From Ichthyophis bannanicus (Eukaryota; Chordata; Amphibia; Gymnophiona; Ichthyophiidae), in NCBI GenBank assembly GCA_033557465.1, contig CM066047.1, forward strand, positions 9,626,234 through 9,690,233: DNA of 64,000 nt. Reading direction: 5' to 3'. This document shows positions 51,744 to 63,095 of this stretch, one piece after another. A model generated the notes under the pieces. The model worked only from the letters and a program-made list of their open reading frames with translations, searched no databases and was not told the DNA's origin. How positions within the stretch are numbered: position 1 is the stretch's first letter; every line of letters starts with the position of its first letter. A program made the translations under genes and the position numbers.

Positions 51744-52664
51744 ATGCAGACAGCAGTCCAGCAGCGAGATGGGGGCTTTCCAGTCTTTTGCATTGAGTGT
51801 CACATGTATGATTTTCTCCCAGTTGGTGAGAGGTCTTACGTGTGCACTAGGTGCAAGGAGCTCTTTGCTCTCAGGGAACGAGTCCGTTCTCTAGAGGCTA
51901 GAGTAGCAGACTTGGAAAACATAAGAAAGACAGAGAGGTACATAGACGAGACCTACAGGGATATAGTCCTGAAGTCCCACCTCCAGTCTGGCAGCATCTC
52001 TGTTGCCATGGAGGAGAGAAGTCACGTGACAGGAGAACATCACCCTGGTGTGGCAGGAAGTGATCCTGTAACTAGGACCTGTCCTCCAGGTGATGTAAAA
52101 CCCTCTCGCACCGAGGAAGTTTCTCCAGGGCCATGTGCCCATGAAGGAAGGGTTAGGACAGCCGTTATAGTTGGTGATTCGATCATTAGGCATGTAGATA
52201 GCTGGGTGGCTGGTGGACGTGAGGATCACCTGGTAACATGCCTGCCTGGTGCGAAGGTAGCGGACCTCACGCGCCACCTAGATAAGGTCTTAGATAGTGC
52301 TGGGGAGGAGTCTGCTGTCTTGGTACATGTCGGTACCAATGACATAGGAAAATGTGGTAGGGTGGTTCTAGAGGCTAAATTTAGGCTTTTAGGTAGGAAG
52401 TTGAAATCCAGAACTTCCAGGGTAGCGTTTTCCGAAATGCTTCCCGTTCTACGTGCAGGACCCAAAAGGCAGACAGAGCTCCGGAGTCTCAATGCATGGA
52501 TGAGAAAATGGTGCAGAGATGAGGGGTTTGGATTTGTTAGGAACTGGGATACATTCTGGGGAAAGGAGGGGCTCTTCCAAAGGGATGGGCTTTACCTTAA
52601 CCAGGATGGAACAAGGCTGCTGGCATTAGCCTTTAAAAAGGAGATAGAGCAGCTTTTAAACTAG
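51744..52664 (+). CDS. CR1-A ORF1, open but with altered esterase-like His
   Basis: A 306-residue frame collinear with 19484-20407: the CIEC/CTRC knuckle, a coiled coil (LRERVRSLEARVADLENIRK), VIVGDSIIRHVD and LVHVGTNDIGK. The last block reads DGLYLNQDGTRLL where the other copy has DGLHLNRDG, so the predicted catalytic His is Tyr. The frame is intact with ATG at 51744, and ORF2 begins 36 bp downstream. It is probably not a working esterase. Confidence 0.87.
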   Translation: MQTAVQQRDGGFPVFCIECHMYDFLPVGERSYVCTRCKELFALRERVRSLEARVADLENIRKTERYIDETYRDIVLKSHLQSGSISVAMEERSHVTGEHHPGVAGSDPVTRTCPPGDVKPSRTEEVSPGPCAHEGRVRTAVIVGDSIIRHVDSWVAGGREDHLVTCLPGAKVADLTRHLDKVLDSAGEESAVLVHVGTNDIGKCGRVVLEAKFRLLGRKLKSRTSRVAFSEMLPVLRAGPKRQTELRSLNAWMRKWCRDEGFGFVRNWDTFWGKEGLFQRDGLYLNQDGTRLLALAFKKEIEQLLN

Positions 52665-52699
52665 ATAATAGGGGAAAGCCGACAGTCGCCCAAGAGTGG

Positions 52700-55600
52700 A
52701 TGGTTCAGAAGAATGTATCCTTCAAGGATACTACCAAAAGCAGAGAGGTTCCAAAAAAGAGTAAAGTAGCCAAAATGCCCTCGAGTACAGAGCAGACAGA
52801 GCTTAAAGATCCCAAATTACCCATGTCTACCAATAGCCAAATTAATATGAATAAAATACAGTCTCTAAAATGCTTCTATGCAAATACTAGAAGTCTAAAA
52901 AATAAGATGGGAGAGTTAGAATATATAGCACTAAATGAGAGGTTAGATATGATTGGAATATCAGAGACATGGTGGAAGGAAGACAACCAGTGGGACACTG
53001 TGATACCTGGGTACAAACTATATCGTAATGACAGAGCTGATCAAATTGGTGGAGGGGTTGCGCTCTATGTTAGAGAGGGCATTGAGTCAGAAAGGATTAA
53101 AGTTTTGCAGGAAACAAAATTTGCTGTAGAATCTCTATGGATTGAAATTCCATGTAAAAAGGGGAAGGCGATGGCAGTGGGGGTGTACTATCGACCGCCT
53201 GGCCAGAATGAACAAATGGATGATGAATGCTCAAAGAAATCAAGGAAGCTAACAAAAGTTACAGCTTGGTAATAATAATGGGTGATTTCATTTACCCCGC
53301 TATCGACTGGGTCAGTGTCACGTCAGGACATGCTAGGGAGATAAAGTTCCTAGATGACATAAATGACTGCTTCTTGGAGCATCTGGTTCATGAACCGACC
53401 AGAGGGGAAGCCATATTAGACCTAGTCCTTAGTGGAACACCAGATCTAGTGCAAGAGATAAGGGTGTTGGGGCCACTTGGCAATAGTGATCATAGCATGA
53501 TCGCCTTTAATTTAATTAGTGGAGGAGGGATAGTACGGAAATCCACAGTACTACCTTTTAACTTTTGAAAGGTCGACTATGATAAAATGACTAAAATAGT
53601 TAAGAAATAACTAAAAGGAGCAGTTGCAAAGGTTAAAGACTTACATCAAGCTTGGGTGTTGTTGAAAAATACTATCTTGGAAGCCCAGACCAGCTGTATT
53701 CCATGCTTTAAGAAAAGTGGAAGGAAGTCCAAAAAACTGCCAGCATGGTTTAAAGGTGAGGTCAGCGAGGCTGTTGTTACCAAAAAAGCATCTTTCAGGA
53801 AATGGAAAAAAGAGCCAAACGACAAAACCTGGAAACAGCACAAGCACTGGCAGGTCAAATGCAAGGCATTGATAAAGAAGGCAAAGGGAGAATTTGAGAA
53901 GAAGCTTGCTGCAGAAGCAAAAATGCGAAATAAAGATTTTTTCAAGTACATTCATAGCAAAAAACCTGTGAGAGAGTCGGTTGGACCATTAGATGATAGA
54001 GGAGTTAAAGGGGCACTAAGAGGCGACAAGGCGATACGGAGAGACTGAATGAATTCTTTGCTTCGGTCTTTACTGAGGAAGATGTAGGGATGTTACCCAT
54101 GACTGAAGTGCTATTTAAAGGTGCAGAAGAATTGAAGGAAATATCGATACATCGGGAAGAAGTATTACAACTATTAGATAAACTGAAGAGTTGCAAATCA
54201 CCTGGGCCGGATGGTATTTTATTTATTTATTTATTTGCAACATTTTTATATACCGCCATTTCCTAAGATCAGTGGCGGTTTACATTGAAACATAAATCAA
54301 AATACAGAGAACAATGTGAAAAATACAAAGAAACAAAGTAATAATCAAAAAGTAATAAACAAAAAATACATGTAACTTTAAGCAACTTTGTACAGTTATG
54401 GAGGTTCAGAACTATTTACAGTTTTGACATAATTTACATATATACAGGTTTTAGTTATCAGCTTAGGTAGGAATGTGGGTAGTAGTAAATTGCATAGGAG
54501 TAATAGGTACAGACTGAAGTTATGGAGGATGGGAGGTTGTATCCATGCCACAGTCCATATTGGAATAATGTTGTGTGAAGAGGTGAGTTTTTAGTTCTCT
54601 TCCAAGGGTGTTGAAAGAACTGAAATAAAAGGGTTGCAGGGGTGATCTGGGAAACTACAGACCTGTGAGCCTCAAGTCAGTACCTGGAAAAATGGTAGAA
54701 ACCATCATAAAGAATAAAATTACTCAGCATGTAGATAGTCATGGCCTAATGGGAGACAGCCAACATGGCTTTAGACAAGGAAGATCTTGTCTTACTAATC
54801 TGTTATGTTTTTTTGAAAGTGTGAATAAACAGGTGGACAAAGGTGAGTCGGTTGATATAGTGTATCTGGACTTTCAGAAAGCCTTTGACAAGGTCTCTCA
54901 TCAGAGACTTTTGGCAAAACTAAAGAGTCATGGGATAGGAGGCAGTGTACTACTGTGGATCAGGAACTGATTAAAAGATGGAAAGCAGAGGGTTGGGCTG
55001 AATGGCCAATTTTCCCAATGGAGAAAGGTGAATAGTGGTATACCCCAGGGATTTGTGCTGGGTCCGCTGCTTTTTGACATATTCATAAATGACCTGGAAA
55101 GTGGAATAACGAGTGAGATTATCAAATTTGCAGTTGACACAAAACTATTTAAAGTTGTTAAAACCCAAGAGGATTGTGGAAAATTGCAAGAGGATCTTGA
55201 TAAATTGGAAGACTGGGCATCAAAATGGCAGATGAAATTTAATGTGGACAAGTGCAAAGTTATGCACCTAGGGAAGAACAACCCAAACTATGGTTACACA
55301 ATGCAAGGTTCCACATTAGGAATCACCACCCAGGAAAAAGATTTAGGCGTCATTGTGGATAACAGGTTAAAACCCTCGGCCCAGTGTGCAGCGGCAGCCA
55401 AGAGAGCAAATAGAATGCTAGGTATCATAAGGAAAGGAATGGAAAATAAAACAAAAGATATTATAATGCCTCTATACTGTTCCATGGTGAGACCGCACCA
55501 TGAATATTGTGTGCAATTCTGGTCACCATATCTTAAAAAGGATATAGCATTATTAGAAAAGGTTCAGAGAAGAGCCACCAAAATGGTAAAGGGGATGGAA

Positions 55601-55942
55601 GGATACTCCTATGAAGAAAGGCTAAAAAGGTTAGGGCTCTTTAACCTGGAAAAGAGATGGCTGAGGGGAGATATGATAGAAGTCTATAAATTAATGAACG
55701 GAGTGGAACGGGTAAACGTAGATCGATTGTTTACGTTATCAGAATATAGAAAGACTAGGGGACATGCAATGAAGCTACAGGGTAAACTATTTCAAACTAA
55801 TAAAAGAAAATATTTTTTCACTCAGCGTGTAATCAAACTCTGGAATTTGTTACCTGAGGATGTAGTAAAGGCTGTTAGTGTAGCTGGGTTTAAAAAAGGT
55901 TTGGACAAGTTCCTGGAGGAAAGGTCCATAAACCATTATTAA
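52700..55942 (+). pseudogene. CR1-A ORF2 (endonuclease and RT), plus copy
   Basis: The endonuclease starts at 52700-53272 (GISETWWKED, GGGVALYVREG). A 1-nt loss near 53228 shifts to 53227-53568 with IIMGDFIYPAIDW (GDFN changed to GDFI) and NSDHSMIAFN. A TGA then breaks NFRKG. The linker is at 53656-54048 and the RT at 54665-54970 ([16 protein letters not shown]). Palm to C-terminus is at 55028-55942, where FADD reads KFAVDTKLF, losing a catalytic Asp. Also broken by an L2 insertion and a deletion near 54600. Confidence 0.92.
54218..54600 (-). mobile_element. L2-like 3' end inserted in CR1-A ORF2
   Basis: Minus strand: a last coding bit, a 3' UTR, the stem-loop ACCGCCACTGATC...GGAAATGGCGGTATATAA and an (AAAT)n tail at 54218-54235. 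CR1-A codons GPDG and IHPRVLKELK lie on either side, with about 6 bp lost. Confidence 0.85.
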
Positions 55943-56119
55943 GAAGGGACCCAGGATATCAATGCTTGAACCAATACAAGCATTTGTGGAACCTGTGTCC
56001 CTTGGGGAAACTGCTAGGTACGTATGACCTAGATTGGCCACTGTTGGAAACAGGATACTGGGCTTGATTGACCTTGGTCTGACCCAGTATGGCATATCTT
56101 ATGTTCTTATGTTCTTGTC

Positions 56120-56312
56120 CACTTTCAGTTTTGCAAGTTGTTCTAACACCTCATCTTCTGTGAATGGTGTGGTATCTACCTCATTCCCATTTTTATATTT
56201 GGGAGTCACAGGTGATCCTTCTCCAGGACTTTCTTTAGTAAAAACAGAGCAGAAGTATTTGTTTAGCAATTTCGCTTTTTCAATGTTACTTTCCACGAGT
56301 CCGTTTGCAGCA
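56120..56312 (-). mobile_element. CR1-B LINE, upstream part beyond CR1-A
   Basis: Minus strand: IEKAKLLNKYFCSVFTKESP and FTEDEVLEQLAKLKVDK, the region just before the GPDG block of CR1 ORF2. It ends near 56312 inside hAT sequence, giving the 5' truncation point of CR1-B. Confidence 0.82.
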
Positions 56313-56639
56313 CTTCTGAGTGCTGCACCCTACCCTCTGTTCATCCCCCTTTCAGTGCCATTCCCATGTTTATGCTCCCTTCCAGTCCCAGTGCCCCCTC
56401 TCTTCCAGCCTCCTCCCCTTTACCCAGTCACTTAATAGTACCATTCCCAGATGTCTGCTCTCTTTGAGCCCCCTCCTTACCCCCTCAGTCATCTCCCTTC
56501 CAGCCACCTCCTCCCCACCTTTCAGCTCTCTTCCAGCCCTCACCTTCCACCTGTCAGTCCCTTCTGTCACCTCTTTCCCCTTGCAGCTGGCTGCTCCTGC
56601 TTCTTACAGGGCAGCGGCTGCAATAAAGTTAAGATAAAA

Positions 56640-57080
56640 ATAAATTTAAACCTGTGTGGAGCCTTCCGCCCCCCCCCCAGTACAGCTTCACCCCCCTTGT
56701 ACAGCTTCACCTTCCCCCATCCCCCTCCCAGTGCAGTTTCACCCCCCCCAGTACAGCTTCACCTTGACCCCCCTCCTCAGTGCAACTTAAACCCTCCCTG
56801 TGCAGCTTAACCCCCCCCCCCGTGGAGCTTAACCTCCCCGTGCAGCTTAAAATCCCCTCGTGCAGCTTAAACCTCCCCCTGTACATCTTAACCCCCCCCG
56901 TAGAGCTTAACCACCCCATGGAGCTTAACCACCCCCCTGGAGCTTAACCTCCCCGTGAAGCTTAACCCCCCCCGTGCAGCTTAAGATCCCCTCCTTGAAG
57001 CTTAAAACACCCCTTGCAGCTTACCCCCCTACCCCTGTGCAGCTTACCCCCCCTGTGCAGCTTAACTCCCCCGCTCCCCC
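56640..57080. repeat. C-rich minisatellite (CCCGTGCAGCTTAAC) in hAT
   Basis: Irregular units of 15-25 bp share GTGCAGCTTAA or GTACAGCTTCAC and C runs of 4-9. No coding signal. Confidence 0.85.
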
Positions 57081-57093
57081 GTGCAGTCTCTGC

Positions 57094-57322
57094 TCCTGCT
57101 TCTTACTGAGCAGCGGCTGCAATAAAGTTAATTTAATAGTAAGGAAACCTGTGAGGAGCCCTCTGTTCCTATGAAACTCCTTCTGCAGGGTCCCTGGCTG
57201 AAAAGGAAGTGACATCAGAGGGGCGGGCACTGCAGAAGGAGTTTCATAAGGCCGGAAGGCCCCTCACACGTTTCCTTACTTTTAAATTAACTTTATTGCA
57301 GCCGCTGCTCTGTAAGAAGCAG
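57094..57322. repeat. Imperfect palindrome near hAT right end
   Basis: The left arm (CTTCTTACTGAGCAGCGGC, CAATAAAGTTAATTTAA, TATGAAACTCCTTCTGCAG) is mirrored by CTGCAGAAGGAGTTTCATA, TTAAATTAACTTTATTG and GCCGCTGCTCTGTAAGAAG. Arms are about 95 bp and the centre is near 57205. A third, direct copy of the outer arm lies at 56590-56660. Confidence 0.88.
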
Positions 57323-57934
57323 AAGCAGCGGCTGCAAGGGGGGGTGGGGGGGGTGGGGTGGAGGACTGTGATTGCAATCGCAAAGCCGGTTTTCTGCTCT
57401 GGCTGCTCCCATTCTTGCAGCCGAGTGAAAAAATGCCTTTTCAAGGGACGGTTTCAGTTCTCTGCTGGCAGCCGGCCTGGCCACAGGAAAACCAGCTGGC
57501 CGGCTGAAAACCGGCCAGTTGGCAACCCTATCTCTGCTGCTGCTGCTGGTTGACAGCCTTTCTCAGCTGTGCTGCTCACAGGAAGTCCGTTATTTTTATC
57601 GGGGTGTAGAGGGGATCCGAAGGTCTCGGAGGAAGAGGCGAGTATTTAAATCTTTGCTGCTAGCGTCCTGTGAGCGTTTTTGAGGCCTGCTGCCGCGTGT
57701 GAAGCAGGTTCTGTGGGTTAGAGCTCGGGATCTTGGCGGGCCTTTTTCTCGCCGTTTTTTCTTCACAGTGCTCTTTCCCTTTGCTGACAGCTTTCTTTAA
57801 TTAATCCTTGGAGTTTTCTGCTTACTTGGAATTAATTTTGATTACTTTTAATTTTCATTGTTTTGGAGCTCTTAAAGGGCCAGTACAGAAAAGTAAAAAA
57901 AATAAAATAAAATAAGAGCAGATTCTGCACATTT

Positions 57935-59450
57935 TTGTTTGGTTGCTCTTTTTGGTGGTCTGCGGGAGCCATTTCCTTTACTATCCAGTCTCTTGGATCC
58001 CGTAGCACTAATGCCTATGCAGCCACAATGCCTAGTTTGTGGCGCCCATGGGGCTTGTTCTCAGATGCGGAGGGGTATCGTGGCTGCGCATTTGAGGCGC
58101 TTACTATGGAACAAGAAATGCAGGATCGGTCTAAAGAAGGCACGGCTCTGGTGACGCAGGGTGCTGCCACTTCTGCGGAAGGGGAGTCTCTGCGAGAGTC
58201 TCCGTCCGCTCTTCCTACTTCAAATTTGGCTTTGCCCGGTAATCCCGCCACTCCCATCGTGTCGGGGGCAGCCAATCCCATCGTGTCCCCAGATTTTGTG
58301 CTGCTGCTTCATCAGGCTTTCTGCTTGCGGCAGCAAGGGGTAGTCGCAGATGCCTCACTTCTTGGGGCGGCAGGAAGCCAAGCGGCCACCGAAAGGTTCG
58401 GTGGTAGTGATGGTAGACTGGTTAAGAGGGCCCGGTCAGTGGAAGATCAACCTCTTGGTTTGGACTGGCCAGATGCAGAAGACCTTGAGCTGGAGCCAGA
58501 AGCCGGGATGGAGGATTTAGAGGAAGGTGAGATTCAGGAACCTGAAGATCAAGCAAGGATTATTTGAGTCTTTCGAAGGGAGGAGCTGACAGTGCTCATT
58601 ATGGAGTCCCTTCAGGCTCTCAACCTTTCGTTGGTGGTACCAGCGGAGGATGCAGGTTTGGAGGATCCTCTCATTGAGACGGTACGAAAGTCCCAGGTGG
58701 TTTTTCCTGTTTACCATGTGGTTAAGCAGATGATTGAGGATAAACGGGACGTGCCGGAGACAGACTTACGTGATGTAAGGTCTATGAACCGTCTCTATCC
58801 CTTGGCGGATCAAAAACGGGAAGTGTTTCATTCTCCGCGTATAGATGCGGCAGTTTCAGTGGTCACAAGGAAGACTACCATTCCAGTTGAAGGCAGTGTG
58901 ACTTTGAAGGACGTACAGGATCGGAAGGTGGACGCCTTATTGAAGTAAGCTTTTGAGGTTAATGCTCTGGCTCTGCAGGCCTCTATTTGTGGAGCTTGGG
59001 TTGCGAGGGCATACCTTCGTTGGTTGCAGCGTTTGCAGCAGCCAGTTCAGCAAACGCAGGAGCAGCTAGCTGATGTGACAAGATTTGAGTCAGGTTCCAC
59101 ATATTTGGCCGATGTCCACTATGATCTTATTAGAGGTTTGGCGAATAGCATGGCTTCCTTGGTAGCCACACGCCACTATCTTTGGCTCAGGAACTAAACA
59201 CCGGACTGTTCCTCCAAGTCGCGTCTGAGCAAGCTTCCTTTTAAGGGGAAGCTGTTGTTTGGAGAAGAGCTTGATAAGCTGGTCAAGGATTTGGGGGATT
59301 CCAAAGGAGGTCACTTGCCGGAGGATAAACCGAAGCAGGGCCGAGCCCCGTTACCTTCCCATGGGCCACCTCGGGATTTCAGGCGTTTTCATACCTCCCG
59401 TTTGGGAGGTTTTCAGAGGACAGTTTTCCACTCGAGGGCAAAGTTTTAGA
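57935..59450 (+). pseudogene. Second DIRS, gag-like ORF1
   Basis: The Cys-containing N-terminus (MPMQPQCLVCGAHGACSQ) is in one frame at 57939-58154 and the main acidic frame at 57935-58567 (EAGMEDLEEGEIQEPEDQ). It continues at 58592-58948 (VVFPVYHVVKQMIEDKRDVP, FHSPRIDAAVSVVTRKTT) and, after a stop, through ALALQASICGAWVARAYLRW to a basic tail (59255-59449). The layout parallels gag of the first DIRS, with at least three frame breaks. Confidence 0.75.
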
Positions 59451-59479
59451 GGATTCCAGGGAGTGGGCAGAGGATTTGC

Positions 59480-61260
59480 TAGTCCCTGTTCCTCGATTTT
59501 TCGGAAAGCGCAATGAAGCGAAGTGGACCCAGGCAGAAATTCAGCCGGTAGGGGGTCGTCTTCAGGAGTTTCTTCCTGCCTGGGTCCAGATAACATCCGA
59601 TCAGTGGGTGTTGGAGGTCATTCGTGAAGGTTATTCTCTTGACTTTGCTCATCTGGTGGTCAACTCTTTTGTCATGTCGCTATGCTGGGGGCGAGAAAGG
59701 ACGATTGCGGTACGGTAAACTGTGTCTCGTCTTTTGCAGCTGGGAGCAGTGGTTCCGGTTCCGCGAGAGCACTACGGTATCGGTCGATACTCAATTTATT
59801 TCTTGGTGCCAAAGAAAGACAGGGCCTTCCGCCCGATTCTGGATCTCAAGGGGGGTAAACTGCTGTTTGCAGGTACCTCATTTCCGAATGGAGACCTTAT
59901 GTTCGGTTATAGTGGTGGTTCATCAAGGGGAGTTCTTGACGTCTCTAGATCTCACCGAAACATATTTACACATTCTGATCAGGCCAGAGCATCAGAGGTT
60001 TCTAAGATTTGCGCTACCATGGGGACATTTTCAGTTTCAGGCATTGCCCTTCGGTCTGGCGACAGCTCTGCACACCTTCACCAAGGTTATGGTGGTGGTG
60101 GTAGCTGTTCGGAAGGAGGGGAGTATTAGTTCATTCCTATTTCGACGACTGGTTGATTCGGGCAAAGTCCAAGGCTGAGAGTGTACGAGTGACAGACAAA
60201 GTGGTAGAGCTCCTGCAGAGGCTCGGTTGGATGGTCAATACGGCTAAGAGCCGATTGGTTCCGATGCAAGTTCTAGAGTATTTGTGGAGTTCGCTTCAAC
60301 ACTCATATCGGATCTGTTTTCCTGCCGGATCTCCGAGCCCAGGGCCTCGGCTTCTGGTGCGTGATTTTTTGCAGACTCCTGCACCATCGGCCTGGCACTA
60401 TCTTCATGCATTAGGGACAATGGCGGCGACTCTGGAAGTTGTGCCATGGGCCAGAGCTCACATGCGTCCCTTACAGAGGTCGCTGCTCCGTCGATGGTCT
60501 CACCAGAACAACTCTCTGTCCAAGCACCTCCCCTGTCCATTGCGGGTCAGGAAGTCTCTTCAATGGTGGCTTCATCCGCAGAATCTCGCAGCGGGCATGC
60601 CTCTCGAACAACTGCAGTGGATGCCAGTGTTAACGGATGCCAGTCTCGCAGGATGGGGAGCTCATTATAGAGAGCTCTTTGCACAAGGCGGCTGGACTGA
60701 ACAGGAAGCCAAATAGTCCATCAATCGTCTGGAGTTGCGAGCGGTAGCTCTAGCATTTTGGGCCTTCGAATCCACCTTACGGGGTCGAGCAGTTTGAGTG
60801 CTCTCGGACAATGCTGCGATGGTTGCGTACCTCAATCCTCAAGGGGGCACGGGAAGCGCGGCTCTTGAAATGGAAGCGGAAAGTCTGTTCAGTTGGGTAG
60901 ATCCTTGGCTTCAGGCTCTGTCAGTGGCGCACATTGCGGGAATGGACAATGTGATGGCGGACTTTCTCAGCCGGGTTTGAGTGGATCCCGGAGAATGGGA
61001 GCTTCATCCAGAGGTGTTTGCTCAGATTGTCCTCAAGTGGGGATCTCCAGTTATGGATCTTATGGCGACCTTTTGGTCAGCCAAAGCCAGTTGCTTTTAC
61101 AGCAGGCGACAAGAATGAATGTCGGAAGGTCTAGATGCCTTACTCCAACAATGGCCCGCTCATGGTCTCCTCTACGTGTTTCCCCCTTGGGCACTCATAG
61201 GACGAGTGGTACAGCGCAACAAGGCTCATCAGGGAAGAGTGGTTCTAGTAGCTCCAGATT
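59480..61260 (+). pseudogene. Second DIRS, reverse transcriptase-RNase H
   Basis: Pieces in shifting frames: QLGAVVPVPREHYGIGRYSI, FLVPKKDRAFRPILDLK, SLDLTETYLHILI (Asp A with KDAY altered to TETY), FQALPFGLATALHTF and a damaged YLDD region near 60140. RNase H: LTDASLAGWGAHYRELF, INRLELRAVALAFWAF, LSDNAAMVAYLNPQGGTGS and AHIAGMDNVMADFLSRV. Stops at about 60714, 60796 and 60978. Confidence 0.85.
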
Positions 61261-61339
61261 GCCCTAGTCGTCCGTGATATGCCGATGTGGTGCATCTGCT
61301 CGACGGGGAACCGTGGCAGATGCCGTTAAGGGAGGATCT

Positions 61340-62964
61340 GCTGCTTCAGGGTCCTCTACGAATGCCTCAGGTACATCGGTTCTCGCTTATGGCTTGGCCA
61401 TTGAAAGGGCTCAGTTAAGGAAGAAGGGTTATTCCAAGGCGGTGATTGACACCTTGTTTCTGGCCAGAAAGAGGTCCACTTCCTTAGCATATGTGCACGT
61501 CTGGCGTGTTTTTGAGGACTGGTGTGCTCAACATCAGTATCGTCCAGCCTCAGTATCTGTACCGACAGTGTTGAGTTTCTTGCAAGATGGGTTTGATAAG
61601 GGATTAGCTGCCAGTTCGTTAAGGGTGCAGTTGGCAGCTATTTCTTGTTACCTAGGAAAGGTGCAAGGAGTTCCTTTGGGGGTCCATGCCGATGCTGTAC
61701 GTTTCTTGAGAGCGGTTTCCCATCTATGTCCTTCGCCCAGGGTGGTTTCTGCTCCATGGGATCTCAACCTGTTTTTTTTATTTTTTATTTTTATTTATTT
61801 ATCTATTTCTTTTATACCGCCCCTTCCAGAGATCAAGGGCGGTTTACATGGAACAGTTTAACAAACTTGTAAGCATCTGTATACATTTACATTGAACAGT
61901 AGAATTCAACTATGTACAGGTAATAATACAAACAACTGTCAAACTATTTACATTGGCTATTTACAGAGGCTATGTATAGTGTGTTACAGAGTTGGATAGT
62001 TATTGGGCATGTGTAGGTATTGGAATTAATTTCCTTTTTTTGTCGTAAGTCAGGAGTGTGTGTGGCGGGGGACTGTTATGAGTTAGTTAATTGTAATTTC
62101 AGGGGTTTTGTGTTTGTGTGACTGTGGTTGCTGTGGAGCTGGACTTGGTGGGTAGGGGATTTCAAAGTGTTCGGAAAATAGGTACGTTTTTAGTTCTTTC
62201 CTGAATTGAGAGAGGTCTTTTATGATGCGAAGGTCTATTGGGAGATCGTTCCAGAGAGTAGGGGCAGCGAGGTTTTAGGAGGTTTTAGGAGGCTTGACAA
62301 GGGAGCCTTTTGACCCTTTGCATCAGGCTTCCCTAAAGGATTTGACTTAAAGGCAGTATTTTTGGTAGCCATTTGCTCTGCACGTCAAATCTCTGAGTTA
62401 AGGCTTTGTCCTGTTGGGAACCGTTTTTGACTTTTTCTAGGGAAAACGTGTTGTTGCGTCCCATACCGTCTTTCTTACCATAGGGAGTTTTGCCATTTCA
62501 TGTGAATCAGCCAGTTTCTTTGCCCATTTTGGGTGTTTCGGGAGGAGACCGTGTCGGACCGTAGTTTGCATTTGTTAGACATTAAGAGGGTACTTCGGCG
62601 ATACTTGAAGGTCTCGGAGTCCTTCCGCAAGTCGGACCGTTTGTTTGTTCTCTTTGGTGGGCCGCGTAAAGGTGAAGCACTGGCCAAAGCTTCAATTTCC
62701 AGATGGGTTCATGAAGCAATAGCATCAGCTTATATCTTGCAAGGTCGTCTGGTGCCCTTGGGGCTGTGGGCTCATTCTACAAGAGCACAAGCGACTTCGT
62801 GGGCGGAGCATAGCTTAGTTCCGCCGGTTGAGATTTGCAGAGCAGCTACTTGGTCTTCCTTGCATACTTTTAGTAAACATTACCACCTAGATGTTCAAGC
62901 GTCGGGAGATGCCTGTTTCGGGTTGGCAGTTTTGCGGTCCAGGTGGACAGGTTCCTCCCAATAG
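61340..62964 (+). pseudogene. Second DIRS, tyrosine recombinase, split by an L2 tail
   Basis: N-terminal domain at 61390-61770 (KKGYSKAVIDTLFLARKRST, YVHVWRVFEDWC, SSLRVQLAAISCYLG). After the L2 tail the catalytic domain has ICSARQISELR (Arg), an IKRVLRRYLKVSESFRKSDR stretch, AHSTRAQATSWA (His-x-x-Arg) and TFSKHYHLDVQASGD (Tyr). Two to three stops lie near 62340-62530. The catalytic residues are still present. Confidence 0.87.
61772..62270 (-). mobile_element. L2-like 3' end in DIRS recombinase
   Basis: Minus strand: C-terminal residues, a 3' UTR, the stem-loop ACCGCCCTTGATCTC...GGAAGGGGCGGTATAAAAG and an A-rich tail. It splits the recombinase at DLN/LVLGGL. GGTTTTAGGA is repeated at the right edge (62271-62290). 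Confidence 0.83.
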
Positions 62965-62984
62965 TTTACTGCTCTGTTACTTCC

Positions 62985-63095
62985 CAGAGGTGAGGGACTG
63001 GAGGTGAGGAACTGGAGGGACGATAAGGAAAGAAAAATTAGATTTACCTACTAATTGTTGTTCCTTGAGGAACTCCAGTTCAGTCCCGATTCTTG
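62985..63095 (+). repeat. Second DIRS, internal complementary region
   Basis: GAACTGGAGGGACGATAAGG complements the left outer end. AAAATTAGATTTACCTACTA and TTGTTGTTCCTTGAGGAACT complement the right outer end (63465-63519). The junction near 63032 fixes both element boundaries. Confidence 0.88.

Larger units (their letters stand above)
50899..56113 (+). mobile_element. CR1-A LINE, full length with L2 insertion (plus copy)
   Basis: Flanked by CTTGTC (50893-50898 and 56114-56119) inside CR1-B. Layout: 5' UTR with three monomers, ORF1 (51744-52664), ORF2 (52700-55942) and a 3' UTR ending TTATGTTCTTATGTT. A 383-bp L2 3' end sits at 54218-54600, next to a deletion of about 40 codons. The start shared with the minus copy supports 50899 as the true 5' end. 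Confidence 0.93.
48425..57530. mobile_element. hAT DNA transposon, 9.1 kb through nested insertions
   Basis: Inverted ends TAGGGTTGCCAACTT (48425) and the complement of TAGGGTTGCCAACTGGCCGG (end 57530), flanked by TCTCTGCT (48417-48424 and 57531-57538). Its own DNA is 48425 to about 49236 and 56313-57530, roughly 2 kb, with no transposase frame. CR1-B, CR1-A and an L2 tail account for the rest. The left interior shares a block with the hAT at 43932. Confidence 0.92.
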
